A DNA stretch of 5,542 nt from Desulfobacteraceae bacterium. Its GTDB lineage: Bacteria > Desulfobacterota > DSM-4660 > Desulfatiglandales > B25-G16. This document shows positions 1 to 5,542 of the stretch, one piece after another. Location of the stretch: the NCBI GenBank assembly GCA_030615565.1, contig JAUWZC010000156.1:1-5542 (forward strand). Direction: 5' to 3'. Within the stretch, counting starts at the first letter, position 1; every line of letters begins with the position of its first letter. Made by a program: the position numbers and the translations under genes. Below the pieces are notes generated by a model. The model worked only from the letters and a program-made list of their open reading frames with translations. It was not told the origin of the DNA and made no database searches.

Positions 1-100
1 CTTTTTGAATAGAAACATCGCAGTCATAATGCATTTTCCTAATGATATCTATATTGCGGAAAGGAAGTCCCGAATTTTCAAGCCAGTTGTTCAGACTCAT
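1..100 (-). CDS. Start of an unrecognised ORF, cut by the window edge
   Basis: A frame starting at ATG 100 stays open to the window edge and gives 33 residues (MSLNNWLENSGLPFRNI, then a basic and polar stretch with one Cys at residue 27). I do not recognise the family. It lies on the same strand as, and 73 bases after, the CDP-alcohol transferase stop, so it is probably the next gene of the cluster. In-frame GTG (115) and TTG (109) are alternative starts. None of the three has a clear Shine-Dalgarno site of its own. A good AGGGAG site (145-150) instead serves an ATG at 134 in another frame, which stops one base before this ATG. The call rests on frame openness and context only. Confidence 0.45.
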   Translation of the reverse strand, partial: MSLNNWLENSGLPFRNIDIIRKMHYDCDVSIQK

Positions 101-101
101 T

Positions 102-134
102 TCATTCAATATCACTGCTCTGGATTGCTTTCAT
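102..134 (-). CDS. Possible 10-codon ORF preceding the edge gene
   Basis: ATG at 134 has AGGGAG 10 bases upstream and encodes MKAIQSSDIE before a TGA at 104-102. The next ATG (100) follows after one base, in a different frame, and stays open to the window edge. It could be a short leader peptide coupled to the next gene, the true N-terminus of that gene broken by an indel, or chance. The sequence alone cannot distinguish these. Confidence 0.25.
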   Translation of the reverse strand: MKAIQSSDIE

Positions 135-173
135 TTTGACCAATCTCCCTTTTTGGTTAAAGACATCAACCCA

Positions 174-917
174 TTACTTATTCCTGCTGCTATCATTATT
201 TGATTCATCTCTCAAACCAGCTTGCACGAACAGTTTCAGTTTATCTTGAGACTTGACTACTCTTCCCAACTGAAATGCTATAAGTACAAAAACTAACATA
301 TTATAAATGCTGAAAAAAACCAAAAACATATACATTCGATCTATGATTGCAAAGAAAATAATAGCAAGATATCTAGTGGTACGGACAGAAATAAATTGTT
401 TGCCGACTTCATATAATCTATTTTTGGGAGCAAAAGCCCTCATTCCTTTTTCTGCAAAGGGGAAAGACTCAAAAGTTAGAGTTTGTATATCCATCATATA
501 GTTTGTTCCGCATAATATGAAACCAAGAACCCATATCATTGGATTACCAGTATGACTGTATAACCCCAAGCATACGCCGAATATCACAAAGAACTCCCTT
601 AGAGGATCAAGAATCGCCTCCAGCCATAACCCTAAATTGCTTGTCAAATTCTTGAATCTGGCCAACGACCCATCACTGTAGTCAAAAATAATGCAAATTT
701 GGTAAAGCAGTGTCCCGCATATGAGATACCCGTAACTACCTGCAGAAAAAAAAAGTGCTGCCAAAAGACCAGATAGAAAACTGAGGACGGTCAGTTGATT
801 TGGCGTTATTTTGGTATTTCTAAATTTCCACGCCAAATGAATTCCTATATATCTATAGACAAAAACAGTTGCAGCAGTCCCCTTTACTGTTTTCAAATAT
901 TCTTTCTTGAATTTCAT
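174..917 (-). CDS. CDP-alcohol phosphatidyltransferase family membrane protein
   Basis: This 247-residue polytopic membrane protein has the CDP-alcohol phosphotransferase signature D-x2-DG-x2-AR-x8-G-x3-D-x3-D in the form D79, D82-G83, A86-R87, G96, E100, D104. The third acidic position is Glu instead of Asp. The ITPNQLTVLSF segment (37-47) before the first helix is also typical. Hydrophobic segments lie at about 43-60, 63-80, 107-122, 125-142, 183-192 and 196-217, the usual six-helix pattern; the tail is hydrophilic and Asn/Ser-rich. The family moves a phospho-alcohol or phosphatidyl group from a CDP-linked donor to an alcohol acceptor in the inner membrane, releasing CMP. Housekeeping members make phosphatidylglycerol phosphate or phosphatidylserine. 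This one sits in a glycan cluster and could instead add a phospho-alcohol to a glycolipid or make a special lipid (inference). The ATG at 917 follows AAAGGGA at rather short spacing. The gene is AT-rich and separated by 166 bases from the gene upstream. Confidence 0.88.
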   Translation of the reverse strand: MKFKKEYLKTVKGTAATVFVYRYIGIHLAWKFRNTKITPNQLTVLSFLSGLLAALFFSAGSYGYLICGTLLYQICIIFDYSDGSLARFKNLTSNLGLWLEAILDPLREFFVIFGVCLGLYSHTGNPMIWVLGFILCGTNYMMDIQTLTFESFPFAEKGMRAFAPKNRLYEVGKQFISVRTTRYLAIIFFAIIDRMYMFLVFFSIYNMLVFVLIAFQLGRVVKSQDKLKLFVQAGLRDESNNDSSRNK

Positions 918-1083
918 TTTTCCCTTTGATTATTCCCTCAGATAATTGAATCGTAAGTATGCAATGAGAATACAAGGATCATGTAACGACCTCTTGTCTC
1001 TTTGTAAAAGACTGTTTTATTGACTGCGAACGATTCTTGATTCGGACATGGATAATGAAGAACGTAATAAAGGGTTAAACGGA

Positions 1084-2298
1084 TCATGCCAGTGTAGCCT
1101 GTATTTTGACTGCCTCATGATAAACCTCTAAATAGCGTTCTGCCACTGCCCGCCATGTGTAACCCTGGATAAATTGCAAGGCCCTGCTAAGACGATCCTT
1201 TTTTTCTGAATCATTAAGCGCTGCCATTAAGGCCTCTGAAAGCGATCGGGGATCCGCGATATCAGACCAAAATACAAGATCTGAAGGCCTTATAAAAGGC
1301 ACGACACCAGGCAGCCTCGTTATGACAACAGGTACTTGTGCGGCCATTGCTTCACCCAGAGTAAGAGGGATACCTTCCGATAAAGAGGGAATAGCAATCA
1401 CATCGGCCAGCTTGTAGTAAGGCATAATGTCACCTTTAATATATCCCAAAAGACGTACACAGTCAGTTAATCCAAGTTTTTTGATCAACTCACGAGTTGT
1501 AACATCATAACCGTGCCGGCTACCGCCAGCCAAGAACAATATTGCCTCAGGGTATTTTACACGCACCATTTTCATGGCTGCGATCAGATATTGCACACCC
1601 TTACGTGGGTCCACCCGACCGATATAACCGATTACCGGGCCTGCGGATCCTATTTTAATATCCAATTTCGGTATTGCTACCCGTTCAGCTCGTTCAACAT
1701 CCACCCCACTTGGGATGAGGCGGATCTTTTCCTTGTAAATTCCCATCTTTTGCAGGGCAACTTGAGTATTTTCGTCTTCAGTGACCACTAAGTCGGCCAT
1801 TCTGAGGTATCTCCGTTCATGAACCAAGGCCAGATAGGTTTCATAAATAATCTGGAGGATTGTCTTTAATGAGCGCAGGGAACGAAATTCAGTGGCCTTG
1901 GCTTTTACGTCCATAAGAATGGTTTCAAAACTCGAGACAACAAAGGCTATGCCATGTTTTTTCAGATATTGTCGGTGTGTTGGATAGGCAATAGCATTCA
2001 AATTAAAACTCTGTAACAGATCAAAATGCTCGTTTTGCGCATCCAGGCAAAACTTACGGAAAACTCGTCGGCTGAACCCCACAATGGGGTAATCAGGGTT
2101 CAGTGTGGAAAAAGCCTCGATATAACGTATTTTTATCCCCCGATGACATGGTGGGCAATCATGTTCTTTTCGGCAAAGCACATAGGCAATCACTTCGTGT
2201 CCCTGTTTTACAAAGTTTGACCCTATCTCGGTTGCCACTCGCGATATCCCGCCGATTCGAGTATTGCTAAGATCGCTTACAATGAAACAGATTCTCAC
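1084..2298 (-). CDS. Family 4 glycosyltransferase (GT-B fold)
   Basis: With the GTG start at 2298 the protein has 404 residues, normal for family 4 retaining glycosyltransferases. The N-terminal acceptor domain begins MRICFIVSDL and carries the glycine loop GGISRVATEIG (16-26). The C-terminal donor domain begins after IPSGVD (195-200) and includes GYIGRVDPRKG (224-234), whose Arg and Lys usually bind the donor phosphates. It also has the E-x7-E motif, E308 and E316, in SEGIPLTLGEAMA. No membrane segment or signal peptide is evident, so it probably acts at the cytoplasmic membrane face on a lipid-linked acceptor. An upstream in-frame TTG (2325) or ATG (2319) would lengthen it. GTG 2298 is preferred because AGGAGG sits 8 bases before it, it overlaps the aminotransferase stop as GTGA, and the protein then starts directly at the first beta strand. 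The donor sugar is unknown; the product of the coupled aminotransferase is a candidate (inference). Confidence 0.93.
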   Translation of the reverse strand: MRICFIVSDLSNTRIGGISRVATEIGSNFVKQGHEVIAYVLCRKEHDCPPCHRGIKIRYIEAFSTLNPDYPIVGFSRRVFRKFCLDAQNEHFDLLQSFNLNAIAYPTHRQYLKKHGIAFVVSSFETILMDVKAKATEFRSLRSLKTILQIIYETYLALVHERRYLRMADLVVTEDENTQVALQKMGIYKEKIRLIPSGVDVERAERVAIPKLDIKIGSAGPVIGYIGRVDPRKGVQYLIAAMKMVRVKYPEAILFLAGGSRHGYDVTTRELIKKLGLTDCVRLLGYIKGDIMPYYKLADVIAIPSLSEGIPLTLGEAMAAQVPVVITRLPGVVPFIRPSDLVFWSDIADPRSLSEALMAALNDSEKKDRLSRALQFIQGYTWRAVAERYLEVYHEAVKIQATLA

Positions 2299-3440
2299 AA
2301 GCTCTCCCTCCTGAGCCATTTGCAAATATATTCGGTAATTCTTTCAATATCGTCTTCTGTAAGTGTATAAAATGAGGGAAGCGAGATTCCCCGTTCGCTA
2401 ATCGAGGCTGCATTGGGAACAGGGCGGGCGAATTTTTTGTACGGCGGCATATCCGGCACCGGATAAAAGATGGGACGGCTTTCAATCTGGTGTTTCGCTA
2501 GGTATTCCACCAATTGGTCGCGTTGCTCGGCCTTGGTGCCTTGAGGAAGGAGAAGCGTGTATAGCCATAAAACACCGCGCGCTGATGGACTATCGTCCGG
2601 TAAAATACATCCCAGTCCTCCGAGGCGAGTATTATACTGCTCTTTAATCCAACGTCGCTTTTCTATGAATGCATCAATCCGTTCTAACTGAGCACACCCA
2701 ACTGCGGCCTGTAAATTCGTCATCCGGTAGTTGAAGCCCACTTCCTCATGCCAGTATCGCCGCTGTTTATTCATGCCGTGATCACGTAAGAAACGCATCT
2801 GCTCATTGAGCAAAGCATCGGCGGTAACGCACATTCCACCCTCGCCGGTGGTGATGATCTTGTTGCCATAAAAGCTGAAGCATCCTATAAGACCAAAACT
2901 GCCCACTGGTTTTCCTCGATAGGTGGCCCCATGGGCCTCGGCACAATCCTCAATAACCGGGATCTGATGAGCCTCGGTTATCGAGATAATCTGGCCCATC
3001 TCGCAAGGCAGGCCATATAGATGCACAGGAATTATTGCCCGTGTTCGGGAAGAGATAAGATCGCTTAGTTGCTGAGGATCTATGTTCCAATTATCCTTTT
3101 CACTGTCAATAAAGACAGGTTTTGCGCCTTGATACATTACAGCATTAGCCGTAGAAGCAAATGTCAGGGCTGGAACAATTACCTCGTCTCCAGGTCTCAA
3201 ATCCAAAGCACGAAGCGCCAGGTGAAGAGCTGCTGTCCCACTATTTACAGTCACACCAAAAGGCTGCCCGCAATAGGCAGCAAACTCCTGTTCAAACCGG
3301 TGGACGAATTTCCCGATTGATGATACCCAGCCACTGTCAATGCATTCATTGAGATATTTCTTCTCATTTCCCGAGACATCAGGAGAACTGATAGGGATGA
3401 ATCGGGTCTTTTTCATATGGGATGCCACTGATTCCATCAT
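2295..3440 (-). CDS. DegT/DnrJ/EryC1/StrS family PLP-dependent sugar aminotransferase (perosamine-synthase-like)
   Basis: The 381-residue fold type I aminotransferase has the usual family length. Visible motifs are SGTAALHLAL (67-76, phosphate-binding region), VHLYG (139-143), EDCAEAHGA (164-172, with the Asp that contacts the PLP ring nitrogen), SFYGNKIITTGEGG (189-202, with K194 as the Schiff-base lysine), GFNYRMTNLQAAVG (235-248) and SRPIFYPVP (321-329). The wording around K194 and the NYRMTN motif resembles GDP-perosamine synthases and other 4-keto-6-deoxyhexose aminotransferases. The likely reaction is glutamate-dependent amination of a nucleotide 4-keto sugar in the cytoplasm. The exact sugar is not determinable, and the dehydratase that would supply the keto sugar is not in the window. 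The start is uncertain: ATG at 3440, 3437 or 3416. The last gives MKKTRFIPIS, closer to typical N-termini, but none has a good Shine-Dalgarno site. Its stop overlaps the next gene's GTG start. The gene is GC-richer than the flanking transferases. Confidence 0.94.
   Translation of the reverse strand: MMESVASHMKKTRFIPISSPDVSGNEKKYLNECIDSGWVSSIGKFVHRFEQEFAAYCGQPFGVTVNSGTAALHLALRALDLRPGDEVIVPALTFASTANAVMYQGAKPVFIDSEKDNWNIDPQQLSDLISSRTRAIIPVHLYGLPCEMGQIISITEAHQIPVIEDCAEAHGATYRGKPVGSFGLIGCFSFYGNKIITTGEGGMCVTADALLNEQMRFLRDHGMNKQRRYWHEEVGFNYRMTNLQAAVGCAQLERIDAFIEKRRWIKEQYNTRLGGLGCILPDDSPSARGVLWLYTLLLPQGTKAEQRDQLVEYLAKHQIESRPIFYPVPDMPPYKKFARPVPNAASISERGISLPSFYTLTEDDIERITEYICKWLRRESL
2307..2312 (-). 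promoter_or_regulatory. Ribosome binding site for the family 4 glycosyltransferase
   Basis: On the minus strand AGGAGG lies inside the last codons of the aminotransferase gene (two Arg codons, AGG AGG). It is followed after 8 bases by GTG, whose last two bases begin the aminotransferase stop TGA. This is a consensus Shine-Dalgarno site at good spacing. It decides the start in favour of GTG 2298 over the upstream TTG and ATG codons, and it implies translational coupling. Confidence 0.85.
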
Positions 3441-3527
3441 TATTTAATGGGCAAGGAATCCATCTCTTTTTGATTTTTTTGTCTATGTGCCCAAACTTTT
3501 ACCCAATTGATAGGCAAAAGCCCATTT

Positions 3528-4907
3528 TCAAGCCTGCAAGACATTTCGCAGCAACCGGAGCCCTCTTAGTTTTCTTTTCAGTTGGGGAAAGGAACGAGTA
3601 ACCTGCAATTGATGAAGGATATAACTTGGTCGAAAATAAAAGGTCATATAAGCCCTTTTTAGAGCTTTTTTGATGTAGCCTATATCAAATTCATTGCTTT
3701 CAAACACTGCACTTTTGAAGAAATGAAAATCACTCCACGAGTTAAAGTGTAGCTTGCCATGCTCGGAGGCCATTGTAAACATATCAGTTCCGGGAAAAGG
3801 TATGGTGATGGCAAAGTGAGCCACATCTGGATTTAACTCCTTGGCGAACTCTATTGTTTGCTCTATCTCTTCTTTTCTTTCTCCTGGTGAGCCAAGCATG
3901 AAGGTTGCGTGGAGGATCAAATTGGTGTTTCGAACCAACTTGAAAGTCTCCCTAACAGCTTCCAGGGTGATACCCTTCTTAATTATTTGATCAAGGACCC
4001 GTTGGTTCCCCGACTCCACCCCAAAGCTTATAGTAGTACAGCCAGCTTCTTCCATTCTTTGGAGTAACCCAAGATCTACTGTTCCCACTCTTGCATTGCA
4101 GAACCATTCCAAATCCAGGTCTTTTTCAATCATTAGATCGCATAGCTTGGCAAGCCATCTCTTATCAAGGGTCATGGTGTCGTCATGGAATTGGATGCCA
4201 CGAATCCCATATTGCTTTTTAAGTTTTTCAAGTTCCTGAACGACATTTTCAGGCGAGTGGAATCTGACCCTTCTTCCAAAAATGAGGTTAGAGGAACAAA
4301 AGGAGCAGTGAAAAGGACAACCTCGAGAGCAAATCATGGTAGTAGCTGGATTGGGCAAGGCCCATGCAGTTCGACCACGCTTTGTATTGAGGTATTCCTC
4401 CATGGGTAAGAGGTGACGCGCCGGGAATGGCAGAGAATCTAAATCCTTAATGTGATCTCTGGGAGGAGAGAATTTGACCTGATGGTTATCTTGTATATAT
4501 GCTGCCCCATTGATCTCAGACAAATCCTTTCCGGTGACTATTTCATAGAAGGTGCTCTCGCCTTCGCCAATGACGGCAATATCCACATTCCTTTCTTGGA
4601 GGATCTCCTCTGGCATTATGGTGGGGTGCGTGCCTCCCATGACCACCGTGGCTTCCCGGTTATGTTTCTTGACGATTTCCGCTGCCTGCATTGCCTGGGT
4701 AACTATCAGGGTGTTACAGGTTATCCCAACGACCTGTGGGTTCATTTCAGCCAGTTTGTTTCCCAAAGCCTCCCAGGTAGAGTAAGTTCGGTCGAAGATA
4801 GCCACTTCGATGCCCTTTGCTTCAAGATAAGCGGCAATGTATCCCAGACCGAGATGGGGGCTGGATGTCTCTTCTGTGTTTGGATTGATAAGTAGGGTTC
4901 TTACCAT
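3528..4907 (-). CDS. B12-binding domain radical SAM protein
   Basis: The 459-residue protein has the two-domain layout of cobalamin-dependent (class B type) radical SAM enzymes. The N-terminal Rossmann-like B12-binding domain spans about residues 1-140, with LLINPN (5-10), GLGYIAAYLEAKG (20-32), VVGITC (59-64), GGTHPTIMPEE (91-101) and VIGEGE (112-117). The radical SAM core follows, with C197-x3-C201-x2-C204 to ligate the 4Fe-4S cluster. C193 lies four residues upstream and is not part of the canonical trio. Later core motifs are HDDTMTLDK (241-249), SFGVESGNQRVLDQ (294-307) and LGSPGE (338-343). No DxHxxG cobalamin-ligand motif is visible, which is usual for this class. Relatives carry out methylation of unactivated carbons, ring formation or other radical chemistry; the substrate here is unknown. 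Its position between glycosyltransferase and aminotransferase genes suggests modification of a sugar or lipid carrier (inference). The ATG at 4907 directly precedes the first beta strand; no strong Shine-Dalgarno site is seen. The C-terminal tail is strongly basic. Confidence 0.93.
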   Translation of the reverse strand: MVRTLLINPNTEETSSPHLGLGYIAAYLEAKGIEVAIFDRTYSTWEALGNKLAEMNPQVVGITCNTLIVTQAMQAAEIVKKHNREATVVMGGTHPTIMPEEILQERNVDIAVIGEGESTFYEIVTGKDLSEINGAAYIQDNHQVKFSPPRDHIKDLDSLPFPARHLLPMEEYLNTKRGRTAWALPNPATTMICSRGCPFHCSFCSSNLIFGRRVRFHSPENVVQELEKLKKQYGIRGIQFHDDTMTLDKRWLAKLCDLMIEKDLDLEWFCNARVGTVDLGLLQRMEEAGCTTISFGVESGNQRVLDQIIKKGITLEAVRETFKLVRNTNLILHATFMLGSPGERKEEIEQTIEFAKELNPDVAHFAITIPFPGTDMFTMASEHGKLHFNSWSDFHFFKSAVFESNEFDIGYIKKALKRAYMTFYFRPSYILHQLQVTRSFPQLKRKLRGLRLLRNVLQA

Positions 4908-4971
4908 TTTTCACGTGGAATCAGATAAACCTTTTTTCTGAATTTAGAAGATTGATAGATAACGCCTTAAA

Positions 4972-5542
4972 TTAAATAAATTTATCACCTTCACTCCTTT
5001 CAAACCTCATCTGGCAAATCTGGTCTGAAATGAGGCCCATCATAAATATCAGAATAGATGTTGTAAATAGAAGCGCACTCATATTGGTAAAGCGGTGTGC
5101 GGTAAAGTATGTATAAAGATAATAACCTAGTCCCAAAGAAAACATTATGAAACTAACGGGAAGGAATATCCTCAACGGTGAATAAAGGGCGCATATCTTC
5201 GTAATAACCAAAAAAAACCTTATTCCGTCTCGAAATATTTTTATTTTGCTTTTTCCCTTCTTCCGGCTTTGTGCATTGATAGTGATATATCTCATACTCC
5301 TTCCACTTCTCAAAACACCCAAGGTGAGTGTAGCGGGATAAGAGTAAGTGTTTGGAAGGAGATATAAAAGATTGCGAGCGATATCTGATTTTACGGCACG
5401 GAACCCAGATGTGAGATCTCTAATAGTAAATTTCGCAACATAAGAAGCCAGCCAATTGTATACCTTGTTGGCCAAGGCACGTCCCCATGATGCTTGGTAG
5501 CCCTTTGGCCTTGCACCTACAACCATGTCGAAGTCCGGAAAA
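4972..5542 (-). CDS. Family 2 glycosyltransferase (DPM1-like), C-terminal part with two membrane helices; 5' end outside window
   Basis: The frame stays open to the window edge, reading FPDFD just before the first in-window ATG (5526). That ATG is therefore probably internal, and the N-terminal nucleotide-binding half with its DxD motif lies outside. Counting from that ATG, what remains is the end of a GT-A domain: the MVVGAR strand (residues 1-6), common after the acceptor-side region of dolichol-phosphate-mannose-synthase-like enzymes, and DLTSGFRAV (37-45), matching the family's D-x-x-SGFR motif. A basic stretch (about 88-98, RKKGKSKIK) precedes two hydrophobic segments at about 118-141 and 148-168, so the enzyme is likely anchored in the inner membrane. 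Family members move a sugar from a nucleotide donor to polyprenyl phosphate or a lipid-linked glycan; donor and acceptor cannot be read here. The stop is TAA, 64 bases before the radical SAM gene, consistent with one operon. This gene is AT-richer than the next ones. Confidence 0.88.
   Translation of the reverse strand, partial: FPDFDMVVGARPKGYQASWGRALANKVYNWLASYVAKFTIRDLTSGFRAVKSDIARNLLYLLPNTYSYPATLTLGVLRSGRSMRYITINAQSRKKGKSKIKIFRDGIRFFLVITKICALYSPLRIFLPVSFIMFSLGLGYYLYTYFTAHRFTNMSALLFTTSILIFMMGLISDQICQMRFERSEGDKFI

Noticed and set aside
158..176. Possible hairpin after the CDP-alcohol transferase stop (GGTT...AACC)
   Set aside because: The stem is four to six pairs including a wobble and is followed by A-rich, not U-rich, RNA sequence. 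It is not a credible terminator.
980..1008. Candidate promoter upstream of the CDP-alcohol transferase (TTTACA, 17 bases, TACATG; minus strand)
   Set aside because: The -10 hexamer matches the consensus at only three of six positions, too weak to call in AT-rich DNA.
2299..2325. TTG 2325 or ATG 2319 as the start of the family 4 glycosyltransferase
   Set aside because: GTG 2298 has the consensus AGGAGG site at 8-base spacing and puts the start directly before the first beta strand. The earlier codons would place the ribosome site inside the coding region.
2267..2485. A 72-codon minus-strand frame across the aminotransferase and glycosyltransferase junction
   Set aside because: It lies in an alternative frame inside two well-supported genes and has no domain or Shine-Dalgarno evidence.
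3446..3526. Inverted repeat AATGGGC (3446-3452) and GCCCATT (3520-3526) in the gap before the aminotransferase
   Set aside because: Seven-base arms with a 67-base loop are within chance expectation. No U-tract follows on the minus strand, so it is not a terminator.
4452..4895. A 147-codon open frame on the plus strand opposite the radical SAM gene
   Set aside because: It is antisense to a clear radical SAM gene, has no recognisable motif and is best explained as a shadow frame. The other plus-strand open frames opposite the genes are rejected for the same reason.

Overview
The window holds part of one co-directional gene cluster, all on the minus strand. It looks like a bacterial surface-polysaccharide or glycolipid (O-antigen or exopolysaccharide type) locus. 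Base composition is moderate and uneven, Shine-Dalgarno sites and overlapping start/stop codons are present, and there is no sign of introns. No marker gene fixes the taxon. A Gram-negative environmental bacterium (Desulfobacterota, Nitrospirota or a similar lineage) is a guess based only on gene types and composition.

In transcription order (high to low coordinates), the window opens inside a family 2 glycosyltransferase (4972-5542, N-terminus outside). It keeps the end of its catalytic domain and two C-terminal membrane helices. Next come a cobalamin-binding radical SAM protein (3528-4907), a DegT/DnrJ/EryC1/StrS-type PLP sugar aminotransferase (2295-3440) and a family 4 GT-B glycosyltransferase (1084-2298). 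The start of the family 4 gene overlaps the aminotransferase stop as GTGA. After a 166-base gap comes an integral-membrane CDP-alcohol phosphatidyltransferase family protein (174-917). Last is the beginning of an unrecognised ORF that runs off the low-coordinate edge (1-100).

A plausible shared task is building an amino-sugar-containing glycan on a lipid carrier at the inner membrane. The aminotransferase would supply a nucleotide-activated 4-amino sugar. The two glycosyltransferases would prime or extend the chain. The radical SAM enzyme would carry out a B12-dependent modification such as methylation. The CDP-alcohol transferase would add a phospho-alcohol or make an unusual lipid. Only the family assignments are directly supported; the substrates and the joint pathway are inference.

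The points most worth a second look are a glutamate at the third metal-binding aspartate position of the CDP-alcohol transferase, the pairing of a B12 radical SAM enzyme and a CDP-alcohol transferase with glycan genes, the coupled GTG start of the family 4 glycosyltransferase, the GC contrast between the middle and flanking genes, and a 10-codon reading frame just before the unrecognised edge ORF. I see no RNA genes, mobile elements, CRISPR arrays or convincing terminators, and no gene-free stretch longer than 300 bases.
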